A stretch of 64,000 nt of DNA from an uncultured Atopobiaceae bacterium. GTDB taxonomy: Bacteria > Actinomycetota > Coriobacteriia > Coriobacteriales > Atopobiaceae. The stretch covers positions 124,001 through 188,000 of the forward strand of contig CALULO010000003.1 of the NCBI GenBank assembly GCA_944321515.1, written 5' to 3'. The notes beneath the pieces are model-generated. The model did no database searches, had not been told where the DNA came from, and saw nothing but the letters and a program-made list of their open reading frames with translations. The translations under genes were made by a program, and so were the position numbers. Numbering within the stretch: position 1 is the first letter of the stretch; each line of letters opens with the position of its first letter. Shown here piece by piece: positions 24,215 to 32,911 of the stretch.

Positions 24215-25106
24215 TGGCCTTCGCCCCCTTCTTGCCGATGAGGTGGATGATCAGGATGAAGACGAGCGACATCACGAGCAGGATCAGGCCAAGCGACCAG
24301 AGCGCGTGGTAGTAGACGGAGCCGGAAGTCGCGTTGGAGAGGCCGGCGGTGAGCGCCGCGGTGAGCGTGGAGGCCGGGTCGAGAAGGCCGGAGGGCATCG
24401 AGCGCTCAACGCCACCGATGACCATCTGGACGGCGAGCGTCTCGCCGAACGCGCGGGTCATGCCCAGGATGACGGCCGTCATGAGCGAGGGCAGCGCACT
24501 CTTGAGCACCACGTGCCAGACGGTCTGCCAGCGCGTGCACCCCAGGGCGTAGGATCCTTCGCGATACTGGTTGGGCACCGCGCGCAGGGCGTCCATGGAG
24601 AGCGTGGTGATGGTCGGCAAGATCATGACGGCCAGCACGATGGAGCCGGACAGGATGCCGGCGCCGGTGCCGGCGGGATCGCCGAAGGCAGCGCGCATGA
24701 GCGAGTTGATCACGTAGAGACCGAGCACGCCGTAGACGACCGAGGGGATGCCCACGAGCAGCTCGATGAACGGCTGGAACACGCGGCGGCCGAAGCCGGG
24801 GGCCACCTCCACGACAAAGATCGCCGAGCCGACCGCAACCGGCAGGGCGAAGACGGTGGAGAGCAGCGTGACCGCGAAGGAGCCCACGATCATCGGCAGC
24901 GCGCCGTAGCGTTCCTGCTCGGGAATCCAGTTCTGGCCCGTGAGGAACTCGACGGGGTTGACCCCGTCGACAAAGAACGTGGTGAGGCCCTGCTGGGCAA
25001 CCATAACGATGAGCGTCACGACGACGAGCGCCACAAGCGCGACGCAGAGCCCCGTGATGCCCAAGCCCACGTTCTCGAGCTGCCTCTTGGGCATGAGCTT
25101 TGCCAT
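24207..25106 (-). CDS. pstC: Phosphate ABC transporter permease PstC
   Basis: A 299-residue inner-membrane permease subunit, starting MAKLMPKRQLENVG with GAAAGGCAT upstream. Membrane segments include about 15-40, 75-100, 110-135 and 270-290. The EAA loop is ALRAVPNQYREGSYALGCTRWQTV, and FGETLAVQMVIGG is typical of PstC. The GTG/upstream reading that would add 17 residues has no conserved sequence. It follows pstS by 77 bp, where a transcript-attenuation site often lies in pst operons, but I see no clear terminator there. Confidence 0.94.
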   Translation of the reverse strand: MAKLMPKRQLENVGLGITGLCVALVALVVVTLIVMVAQQGLTTFFVDGVNPVEFLTGQNWIPEQERYGALPMIVGSFAVTLLSTVFALPVAVGSAIFVVEVAPGFGRRVFQPFIELLVGIPSVVYGVLGLYVINSLMRAAFGDPAGTGAGILSGSIVLAVMILPTITTLSMDALRAVPNQYREGSYALGCTRWQTVWHVVLKSALPSLMTAVILGMTRAFGETLAVQMVIGGVERSMPSGLLDPASTLTAALTAGLSNATSGSVYYHALWSLGLILLVMSLVFILIIHLIGKKGAKANG

Positions 25107-25183
25107 AGAGATGCCTTTCTCTTCATGGGTCAGCGGTGCCCCGCGAACGCGAGACACCGCCGTTTGGTGCCTGTTGCGAGACG

Positions 25184-26131
25184 CTAGGCAGCCGTGATGT
25201 TGCCGTCGGCGTCCTTCTTGACCTGCATGTCGCCCATCGGGATGAAGCCCTCCTCCACCACGGTGGCAGCGAAGTCGTCGGAGAGCATGTACTCAATGAA
25301 GGCCTGGGTCACGGCGGCGGTGGACTCGTCCTCGTCGGAGCGGGTGTACATGTGCTCGTAGGCCCAGATCACGAAGTCGCCGGACTCGACGTTGGCCTGC
25401 GTGGGCTCAACGCCGTCGACGGTGAGCGCCTTGACGCCGTCGGACTCCATGTAGTTGAAGGCGACGTAGGAGATGGAGCCGGGGGTCTGGGCGACCTGCT
25501 CCACGACGGTGCCCGAGGAGTCGACCTCGGCGACCGGGCGGAAGCTGTCCGGGGCGGTGTCGCCCTGCAGGACGGCGTCCTCGAAGGTGGCGCGGGTGCC
25601 GGAGCCGGACTCGCGCTGGATGACTTGGATGGTGCCGGCGGTGCCGCCGAGGTCGGACCAGTCGGTGATCTCGCCCATGAAGATGCCCTTGAGCTGCTCG
25701 AGGGAGATGTCGTCAACGTCGACGTCGGCGTTCACGATCGGGCCCATGCCCACGATGCAGATCTGGTTGTCAACGAGGTTCTCGCACTGGGAGGCCTCGA
25801 GCTTGCTCTCGGCATAGACATCGGAGCGGCCGATCTGCACGGAGCCCTCGGCGACCTGCGAGAGGCCCTGGCCGGAGCCGCCGGCGGAGATGGCGATGGA
25901 GACGTCGGGGTTGGCGTCCTGGAAGTCGTTGGCGGCCTTCTCCACGAGCGGCTGGAAGGAGGTGGCGCCGGAGCAGGAGATCGAGCCGGTCAGAGTGGCG
26001 GTGTCGGAGGCGTCGCCGTTGGAGGCGGAGCCGTTCCCGCCGCTGCAGCCCACGAGGCCGAGGCCGGCCACGGCCGCGGTGGCGCCAAAGACGCCGAGGA
26101 ACTGACGACGAGAGAGACCAAAGTTGGACAT
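25184..26131 (-). CDS. pstS: Phosphate-binding lipoprotein PstS with Tat signal
   Basis: Extracytoplasmic phosphate-binding protein of about 315 residues. The N-terminus MSNFGLSRRQFLGVFGATAA is a twin-arginine signal, and LVGC forms a lipobox, so it is probably exported folded and lipid-anchored. Ligand-loop motifs are present: GATSFQPLVEKA near the mature start, GGSGQGLSQV, RSDVY and RESGSGTRATFE. ATG 26131 is chosen because the signal peptide starts there; RBS GGGAAAGG precedes it. It is the first gene of the pst operon, downstream of the Pho-box-like array. Confidence 0.95.
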   Translation of the reverse strand: MSNFGLSRRQFLGVFGATAAVAGLGLVGCSGGNGSASNGDASDTATLTGSISCSGATSFQPLVEKAANDFQDANPDVSIAISAGGSGQGLSQVAEGSVQIGRSDVYAESKLEASQCENLVDNQICIVGMGPIVNADVDVDDISLEQLKGIFMGEITDWSDLGGTAGTIQVIQRESGSGTRATFEDAVLQGDTAPDSFRPVAEVDSSGTVVEQVAQTPGSISYVAFNYMESDGVKALTVDGVEPTQANVESGDFVIWAYEHMYTRSDEDESTAAVTQAFIEYMLSDDFAATVVEEGFIPMGDMQVKKDADGNITAA

Positions 26132-26229
26132 ACGAATCCTTTCCCGTGGATTGACCCGAGCCGTGGGCCCCGGTCGTTTCGTCTGCATCCTAGGCCCGGC
26201 CACGGGCGCCGCGCCGCGGTGTTTCCGAT

Positions 26230-26285
26230 GCATTACGGGAGCATGACGGCAGCTTACATGCGCCTTACAGAGGAGCTTACAAACT
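26230..26285 (-). promoter_or_regulatory. Pho-box-like array of five ~11-bp direct repeats
   Basis: Consecutive units GCATTACGGGA, GCATGACGGCA, GCTTACATGCG, CCTTACAGAGGA and GCTTACAAACT occur at 26230, 26241, 26252, 26263 and 26275. The 11-bp spacing places all units on one DNA face, as in known Pho boxes, and TTACA resembles the Gram-positive PhoP core. It is about 100 bp upstream of pstS. The gap 26132-26511 also holds the promoter of the ABC operon on the other strand and a GGCGAGAAG word at about 26342-26350. Confidence 0.7.
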
Positions 26286-26511
26286 GGAGGCATTTGTAAA
26301 GTCGCAGGTAGATAAAGGGGTTATTGGTAAGCCAGCGGTCTTCTCGCCGCCAAGGTGACGGAAATGTTACGGCTCTCTGCAAATTCGCTCGGTACCTTGA
26401 AATCTGCCGTCCGGCACCGCACAATGACATTTTGCCTTCAATGGAACAACTGCCCCCTCGGCCCCGGGAGCGGACCGGCCCGAGGGGGCTCGCACGCAGG
26501 AAAGGAGCCTT

Positions 26512-28419
26512 ATGCAAGACAAGTCAGAGAGCCTCTCGACGGGGGGCGGCCTGAGCCTCACGGAGGTGGTTCACACGCTTGGCGGCTGCATCCGCGAGTT
26601 CAAGCGCGCCTCGATCGCCACCCCCATCATCGTGACGGGCGAGGTCGTGATGGAGGTGGCCATCCCGTTTGTGACCGCTCAGCTCATCAACACCATCCAG
26701 GCGGGCGCCACGCTCTCCGAGATGCTCCCCTACGCGGGCGCCCTCGTGCTCATGGCCCTGGCGTCGCTGGCCTTCGGCATTGGGGCGGGCCTCACGTGCA
26801 GCCAGGCGAGCTGCGGCCTGGCCATGAACGTGCGCCACGACGTCTTCGCCGCCGTGCAGCGCTTCAGCTTCGCCAACATCGACCAGTTCTCGCCCTCCTC
26901 GCTCGTGACGCGCCTCACCACCGACGTCACCAACGTCCAGCTGGCCTACATGATGGTCATCCGCACGGCAATCCGCTGCCCGCTGCTGCTCGTCGCCGGC
27001 ATCGTCATGGCCTTCATCATGGCCGGCCCCATGGCCCTGGTCTTCGTGATCATCGTGCCGCTCCTGGGCTTCGGCCTCTTCAAGGTCGTCCGCACGGTGC
27101 ACCCCATCTTCCGCGCCGTCTTCCACAAGTACGACGCCCTCAACGAGTCCGTCGAGGAGAACGTCACCGGCATGCGCGACGTCAAGAGCTACGTGCGCCA
27201 GGACTACGAGAAGGAGAAGTTCGGCCGCGCCGCGCAGGACGTCTGCAGCGACTTCACCCGCGCGGAGAAGATCCTCGCGCTCAACACGCCGATGATGAAC
27301 TTCGCCGTCTACGCCGTCTTCGTGGTGATCATCCAGTTCGGCAGCTACCTCATCATCTCCAGCCGCGGCACGCTGCTGAACGTCGGCCAGTTCTCGGCGC
27401 TCACCACCTACGGCTTCATGATCCTCATGGCCCTCATGATGGTCTCGATGGTCTTCGCGATGATCACGATGGCCCAGGAGAGCGCAGAGCGCATCTGCGA
27501 GGTCCTCAGGACCGAGCCGACCATCGAGAACCCGGAGAACCCCGTCACCGAGATGAAGGACGGCTCCGTCGACTTCGACAACGTCACCTTCAAGTACTCC
27601 GAGAAGGCCGAGCACCGCGCCCTTGCGGAGATCGACCTGCACATCAAGAGCGGCGAGACCCTCGGCATCATGGGCGGGACGGGCTCTGCCAAGACCTCTC
27701 TCGTCAACCTCATCAGCCGCCTCTACGACGTGAGCGAGGGCTCGGTGAAGGTCGGCGGCGTGGACGTGCGCGACTATGACCTCGAGTTCCTGCGCAACAA
27801 CGTGGCCGTGGTGCTCCAGAAGAACGTGCTGTTCTCCGGCACCATCAAGGAGAACCTGCGCTGGGGCAACCCCGACGCCACCTACGACGAGCTCGTGGAG
27901 GTCTGCAAGCTCGCCCAGGCCGACGAGTTCATCCAGGGCTTCCCGCGCAAGTACGACACCTACATCGAGCAGGGCGGCACCAACGTCTCCGGCGGACAGA
28001 AGCAGCGCCTCTGCATCGCCCGAGCGCTCCTCAAGCACCCCAAGGTGCTGATCCTGGACGACTCCACCTCCGCGGTGGACACCAAGACCGACGCGCTCAT
28101 CCGCGAGGGCCTGGCCACCTACCTGCCCGACACCACCAAGATCATCATCGCCCAGCGCACGAGCTCGGTTGAGCACGCCGACCGCATCCTCGTGCTGGAC
28201 AACGGCCACATCGCGGGCCTTGGCACGCACGCGGAGCTCATGGAGAGCTGCCCCATCTACCGCGAGACCTACGAGAGCCAGAACCGAACCAGCGAGGATG
28301 ACCTCGGCGAGGACTCCGTCGTCGAGGGCGAGGAGTCGCTCGAGACACCCGACTCCGCGAGGGGCGCAGCCGCCGCGGACGTCGCCGACCCGAAGGGAGG
28401 CGAGGCCAATGGCCGCTAA
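26512..28419 (+). CDS. Heterodimeric ABC exporter subunit, degenerate site
   Basis: A 635-residue half-exporter: six membrane helices (about 40-330) then an ATPase domain (about 350-590). Walker A is degenerate (GGTGSAKTS, Ala for the third Gly) and Walker B ends LILDDSTSAVD, so the catalytic glutamate is Asp. The signature NVSGGQKQRL is canonical. This is the pattern of the degenerate-site subunit of heterodimeric multidrug-type exporters. It overlaps the next subunit by 11 bases. RBS AGGAAAGGAG is strong. An acidic C-terminal tail (about 600-635) is extra. Substrate unknown. Confidence 0.92.
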   Translation: MQDKSESLSTGGGLSLTEVVHTLGGCIREFKRASIATPIIVTGEVVMEVAIPFVTAQLINTIQAGATLSEMLPYAGALVLMALASLAFGIGAGLTCSQASCGLAMNVRHDVFAAVQRFSFANIDQFSPSSLVTRLTTDVTNVQLAYMMVIRTAIRCPLLLVAGIVMAFIMAGPMALVFVIIVPLLGFGLFKVVRTVHPIFRAVFHKYDALNESVEENVTGMRDVKSYVRQDYEKEKFGRAAQDVCSDFTRAEKILALNTPMMNFAVYAVFVVIIQFGSYLIISSRGTLLNVGQFSALTTYGFMILMALMMVSMVFAMITMAQESAERICEVLRTEPTIENPENPVTEMKDGSVDFDNVTFKYSEKAEHRALAEIDLHIKSGETLGIMGGTGSAKTSLVNLISRLYDVSEGSVKVGGVDVRDYDLEFLRNNVAVVLQKNVLFSGTIKENLRWGNPDATYDELVEVCKLAQADEFIQGFPRKYDTYIEQGGTNVSGGQKQRLCIARALLKHPKVLILDDSTSAVDTKTDALIREGLATYLPDTTKIIIAQRTSSVEHADRILVLDNGHIAGLGTHAELMESCPIYRETYESQNRTSEDDLGEDSVVEGEESLETPDSARGAAAADVADPKGGEANGR

Positions 28420-30397
28420 CGACCAGACCGCAACGAGCAAGGTCCGCCCGGCCGTCACGCCCACCGTCAAGGGGCAGAACGTCGCCGGACGCCAGGTGCC
28501 CGAGCCCAAGAAGGTCGGCGGGCGCTCACGCACGCTCGGCCGCCTCATCAAGACGCTCTTCTCGTTCTATCCGCGCCTGCTGCCCCTGGTGCTTGCCTGC
28601 ATCGTGGTCTCAGCCGTCCTGTCGGCACTGCCTGCCACGTTCATGCAGCGCGCCCTTGAGATTGTGACCGCGGTCTGGCAGACGGGCGACTGGGAGTCCG
28701 TGGCCGGACAGATCGGCACGCTCGTGATCACGCTCATCGGCATCTACGCTGTCTCGCTCGCCCTCAACTTCACCTACACCCGCGCGATGGCCGTCATCAC
28801 GCAGGGGTCCCTGGAGAAGTTCCGCGAGAAACTCTTCGACCACATGCAGGACCTTCCGATCAGCTACTTCGACCAGCACCAGCGCGGCGACGTGATGAGC
28901 CACTACACCAACGACATCGACGCTCTGAGGCAGATGATCGGCCAGTCGCTGCCCAACATCACGCTCACCTGCGTGACGCTGGTCTCGGTCTTTGTCGTCA
29001 TGATCTACTACAGCGTGTGGATGGCCGTCATCATCGTGGCCGGCGTGCTGTTCATGGCCTACATGACCAAGGTTCTCGGCAGCCGCTCCGCGCGCAACTT
29101 CGTCGCGCAGCAGAAGGAGATCGGCGTCGTCGAGGGCCACGTCGAGGAGATCATGAACGGCCAGCGCGTGGTCAAGGTCTTCTGCCACGAGGAGGCTGCA
29201 CAGGAGGACTTCGACGTCCGCAACCGCAAGCTCTTCGAGGCCTCGCGCGCCGCGAACATGTACACCAACACCCTCGGCCCCATCCTCATGAACCTCGGCA
29301 ACCTGCTCTACGTCATCGTGGCGCTTGCGGGCGGCGTATTCATTGAGATGAACGTCCCCAACCTCTCCATCTCCGGCCTGGGCTTCTCCATCGCCGTGAC
29401 GGTGCCGTTCCTCAACATGACCAAGCAGTTCGCCGGTCAGATCGGCCAGATCTCCCAGCAGATCAACTCCGTGGTCATGGGCCTCGCCGGCGCCGAGCGC
29501 ATATTCGAGCTCATGGACGAGGAGCCCGAGCAGGACGAGGGCTACGTCACGCTGGTGCGCGTCCGCAAGGGCGCTGACGGCCAGCTCGAGGAGTGCGAGG
29601 AGCGTACCGGCGAGTGGGCCTGGAAGCACCCGCACCACGACGGCACCACCGACCTCGTCCCGCTCAAGGGCGACGTGCGCCTCTTCGACGTGGACTTTGC
29701 CTACAAGCCGGGCCACACCGTGCTCCACAGCGTGACCGTCTGGGCCAAGCCGGGCCAGAAGATCGCCTTCGTGGGCGCAACGGGCGCGGGCAAGACCACG
29801 ATCACCAATCTCATCAACCGCTTCTACGACATCGCCGACGGCAAGATCCGCTACGACGGCATCAACATCAACAAGATCTGCAAGGACGACCTGCGCCACT
29901 CCCTGGGCATGGTGCTCCAGGACGTCAACCTGTTCACGGGGACCGTCATGGACAACATCCGCTACGGCCGCCTCGACGCCACCGACGCCGAGTGCATGGC
30001 CGCCGCCCACCTGGTCGGCGCCGACGGCTTCATCAAGCGCCTGCCGGACGGCTACCAGACCATGCTCTCCGACAACGGCTCCAACCTCTCCCAGGGCCAG
30101 CGCCAGCTGCTCTCCATCGCACGCTGCGCGGTGGCTGACCCGCCCGTCATGATCTTGGACGAGGCCACCTCCTCCATCGACACCCACACCGAGGAGATCG
30201 TCCAGCGTGGCATGGACGCCCTGATGATGGGCCGCACCACCTTCGTGATCGCCCACCGTCTCTCGACGGTGCGCAACTCCGACGCGATCATCGTGCTGGA
30301 CCACGGCCGCATCATCGAGCGCGGCAGCCACGACGAGCTCATCGCCAAGCGCGGCACGTACTACCAGCTCTACACCGGCGCCTTCGAGCTGGAGTAG
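28409..30397 (+). CDS. Heterodimeric ABC exporter subunit, catalytic
   Basis: A 662-residue half-exporter partner of the preceding gene. A Lys/Pro/Gln-rich N-terminal extension of about 45 residues precedes six membrane helices (about 55-345). The ATPase domain has canonical Walker A (GATGAGKTT) and Walker B with glutamate (MILDEATSSID), but a signature variant NLSQGQRQLL. Combined with the partner's canonical signature this gives one competent and one degenerate ATP site. An insertion of about 35 residues (RVRKGADGQLEECEER...) sits between the membrane and ATPase domains. RBS GAAGGGAGG lies in the end of the previous gene. Confidence 0.92.
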   Translation: MAANDQTATSKVRPAVTPTVKGQNVAGRQVPEPKKVGGRSRTLGRLIKTLFSFYPRLLPLVLACIVVSAVLSALPATFMQRALEIVTAVWQTGDWESVAGQIGTLVITLIGIYAVSLALNFTYTRAMAVITQGSLEKFREKLFDHMQDLPISYFDQHQRGDVMSHYTNDIDALRQMIGQSLPNITLTCVTLVSVFVVMIYYSVWMAVIIVAGVLFMAYMTKVLGSRSARNFVAQQKEIGVVEGHVEEIMNGQRVVKVFCHEEAAQEDFDVRNRKLFEASRAANMYTNTLGPILMNLGNLLYVIVALAGGVFIEMNVPNLSISGLGFSIAVTVPFLNMTKQFAGQIGQISQQINSVVMGLAGAERIFELMDEEPEQDEGYVTLVRVRKGADGQLEECEERTGEWAWKHPHHDGTTDLVPLKGDVRLFDVDFAYKPGHTVLHSVTVWAKPGQKIAFVGATGAGKTTITNLINRFYDIADGKIRYDGININKICKDDLRHSLGMVLQDVNLFTGTVMDNIRYGRLDATDAECMAAAHLVGADGFIKRLPDGYQTMLSDNGSNLSQGQRQLLSIARCAVADPPVMILDEATSSIDTHTEEIVQRGMDALMMGRTTFVIAHRLSTVRNSDAIIVLDHGRIIERGSHDELIAKRGTYYQLYTGAFELE

Positions 30398-30421
30398 CCC
30401 AGCGTCACCATGGCACGGCCA

Positions 30422-30458
30422 GGGGCCCGCGCGCGTCAGGCGCGCGGGCCCCATTCTT
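30422..30458 (+). terminator. Terminator of first ABC exporter pair
   Basis: A perfect 12-bp stem (GGGGCCCGCGCG / CGCGCGGGCCCC, loop CGTCAGG) is followed by ATTCTT. The sequence from the last codons of the gene to this stem is nearly identical to that after the second exporter pair at 34.8 kb. Confidence 0.85.
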
Positions 30459-30608
30459 ATGGAGCGACGAATCGGGGGGATCCGGTCCCTAGCGGGCCTG
30501 CGGACGAAGGCGTGCCCTCGCACCCGCCCCACCCCTGTGCCCTCATCACGGCCGTTAGGCTAGTATGAGATATGTATGTCCATTGACGCGGAAAGCGAGG
30601 AGAGCACG

Positions 30609-31082
30609 ATGATCGGCCCGCCCGACGAGAGGGAGCAGACCCCCGTGAGGCGCATCCTGCGCGACCTGGGGTACTTCGGGTACTTCCTGCACCAGCACCG
30701 AGGCGGGCGCAGCGGCAAGCAGCACCTGCTCGTTGCGCTCTACAAGAGCGGCTCCATGATGACCCAGCGCGACCTGCAGTGCTTCTCGCGCATCGCGTCG
30801 GGCTCGATCTCGGAGCTGCTCGCCAAGCTGGAGGCCGAGGGGCTCGTCACGCGCCTGCGCTCGGAGTCGGACCGACGGCAGCTCACCATCACGCTCACGC
30901 CGGCAGGCGAGGAGCGCGCCCGCGAGGTGCTCCGCTCATGGGACAAGTTCGACGAGACGGCCATGGCCTGCCTTGAGGACGACGAGGTCGCCCGGCTGGC
31001 CGACACGCTCGACCGTCTTGCGAGCCACTGGCAGAAACTGGAAGAGGAGAGGAAGGGAGAGGCCGCATGCGGCAAGAACTAG
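30609..31082 (+). CDS. MarR-family regulator
   Basis: A 157-residue winged-helix protein that probably senses small molecules and controls the exporter genes. The HTH and wing are recognisable: MTQRDLQCFSRIASGSISELLAKLEAEGLVTRLRSESDRRQ followed by LTITLTPAGEERA, a standard MarR wing. ATG 30609 is preferred because GAGGAG stands at the right distance; an ATG 33 bases upstream has no RBS. It overlaps the following ABC gene by 16 bases, so it is co-transcribed with the second exporter pair. Confidence 0.9.
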   Translation: MIGPPDEREQTPVRRILRDLGYFGYFLHQHRGGRSGKQHLLVALYKSGSMMTQRDLQCFSRIASGSISELLAKLEAEGLVTRLRSESDRRQLTITLTPAGEERAREVLRSWDKFDETAMACLEDDEVARLADTLDRLASHWQKLEEERKGEAACGKN

Positions 31083-32911
31083 GCGCCGACCAGGCCATAG
31101 AGAAGACTGCGCCCGACATCGGCTACCTGAGCGTCATGCGACGGCTCACCAGGAGCGTAAGGCAGTACAGGGGCGCCACCATAGCCACCCCGCTGCTCGT
31201 TCTGGGCGAGGTGGTCTTTGAGGTCATGATTCCGCTGCGCACCGCCGAGCTCATCGACGCCATCCGCGCGGGCGCCGGCCTCGGGCAGATCATGTCCACC
31301 GGCGCAGTCCTGGCCCTGATGGCGGTAGTCTCGCTGGCGTTTGGCGCCGCGGCGGGCCTCACCTGCGCGAAGGCGTCAGTCGGCTTTGCCAAGAACCTGC
31401 GCAAGGACATGTTCTACAACATCCAGACCTTCTCGTTCGCCGTGATCGACCGCTTCTCGTCGAGCTCGCTCGTCACGCGCCTCACCACCGACGTCACCAA
31501 CGTCCAAATGGCCTACATGATGCTCATCCGCACGGCCATCCGCTCCCCCTTCATGCTGGTGCTCGCCTTCAGCGCCGCGTACATGATGGCAGGCTGGCTG
31601 GCCGTGGTCTTCGTGGTCATCATCCCGGTGCTGGCGCTGGCCCTCTTCGCCGTGGTGCGTAAGGTCACGCCGATCTTCCGGCGCATCTTCCGCAAGTACG
31701 ACGCCCTGAACGAGCGCGCCGAGGAGAACCTCTCCGGCATCCGCGTCGTCAAGAGCTACGTGCGCGAAGACTACGAGAAGCAGAAGTACGAGCGCGCCGC
31801 CGAGGAGGTCCGGTCTGACTTCACCCACGCCGAGCGCATCCTGGCCCTGAACGCCCCGATCATGAACTTCTGCGTCTACACGGTCATCGTCTTCGTGATC
31901 TACGCCGGCTCCTACGCCATCATCTCCACGCGCGGCTCCCTCCTTGACGTCGGCCAGTTCTCCTCGCTCATCACCTACGGCTTCATGATGCTCATGAGCC
32001 TGATGATGCTCTCCATGATCTTCGCCATGGTCGTCATGTCCGAGGAGAACGCACGCCGCATCTACGAGGTCCTCGAGGCCACCACCACGATCGAGCAGCC
32101 GGCGGAGCCGGTCTTTGAGATCGCGGACGGCTCGGTGGACTTTGACCACGTCGGCTTCTCCTACAAGGGCGACAAGGACCACGAGGCCCTGCGCGACATA
32201 GACCTGCACATCAAGAGCGGCGAGGTCATCGGCGTGATCGGCTCCACCGGCTCGTCAAAGTCGAGCCTGGTGCAGCTCATCCCGCGCCTCTACGACGTCA
32301 CGGAGGGCTCCGTGCGCGTGGGCGGGCGCGACGTGCGCGAGTACGACCTCGACAGCCTGCGCAACTCCGTGGCCATGGTGCTCCAGAAGAACGTGCTCTT
32401 CTCCGGCACCATCGCCGAGAACCTGCGCTGGGGCAACGAGCACGCCACCGACGAGGAGGTCCTCGAGGCCGCGCGCCTGGCGCAGGCCGACGAGTTCGTC
32501 CAGGGCTTCCCGGACAAGTACGACACCTACATCGAGCAGGGGGGCACCAACGTCTCCGGTGGCCAGAAGCAGCGCCTCTGCATCGCAAGGGCCCTGCTCA
32601 AGAGGCCGAAGATCCTCATCCTGGACGACTCCACCTCCGCGGTGGACACCAAGACCGACCGCCTGATCCGCGAGGGCCTCAAGACCTACCTGCCCGAGAC
32701 GACCAAGATCATCATCGCGCAGAGAACCTCCAGCGTGGAGGACGCCGACCGCATCGTGGTCATGGACTCCGGCCGCATCAACGACGTGGGCACCCACGAG
32801 GAGCTCCTGCGCCGCAACGCAATCTACCGCGAGGTCTACCTCTCGCAGAACAAGCAGAGCCACGACGAGAAGGACCTCGGAGAGATGGAGGTGAGCGCCG
32901 ATGAGCGCTAA
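31067..32911 (+). CDS. Heterodimeric ABC exporter subunit, degenerate site (paralogue)
   Basis: A 614-residue half-exporter closely related to the 26.5-kb gene (same SLVTRLTTDVTNVQMAYM and VVKSYVREDYEKQKYERAAEEV regions). Walker A is GSTGSSKSS (Ser for the third Gly), Walker B is LILDDSTSAVD with Asp in the catalytic position, and the signature is NVSGGQKQRL. It is therefore the degenerate-site subunit of the second pair. It begins inside the end of the MarR gene with RBS AAGGGAG and overlaps the next gene by 11 bases. Confidence 0.92.
   Translation: MRQELGADQAIEKTAPDIGYLSVMRRLTRSVRQYRGATIATPLLVLGEVVFEVMIPLRTAELIDAIRAGAGLGQIMSTGAVLALMAVVSLAFGAAAGLTCAKASVGFAKNLRKDMFYNIQTFSFAVIDRFSSSSLVTRLTTDVTNVQMAYMMLIRTAIRSPFMLVLAFSAAYMMAGWLAVVFVVIIPVLALALFAVVRKVTPIFRRIFRKYDALNERAEENLSGIRVVKSYVREDYEKQKYERAAEEVRSDFTHAERILALNAPIMNFCVYTVIVFVIYAGSYAIISTRGSLLDVGQFSSLITYGFMMLMSLMMLSMIFAMVVMSEENARRIYEVLEATTTIEQPAEPVFEIADGSVDFDHVGFSYKGDKDHEALRDIDLHIKSGEVIGVIGSTGSSKSSLVQLIPRLYDVTEGSVRVGGRDVREYDLDSLRNSVAMVLQKNVLFSGTIAENLRWGNEHATDEEVLEAARLAQADEFVQGFPDKYDTYIEQGGTNVSGGQKQRLCIARALLKRPKILILDDSTSAVDTKTDRLIREGLKTYLPETTKIIIAQRTSSVEDADRIVVMDSGRINDVGTHEELLRRNAIYREVYLSQNKQSHDEKDLGEMEVSADER

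Noticed and set aside
25107..25183. Attenuator between pstS and pstC
   Set aside because: No convincing stem with T-tract found in the 77-bp gap.
30576..30608. Earlier ATG for the MarR gene
   Set aside because: It has no ribosome-binding site, while ATG 30609 has GAGGAG at the right distance.
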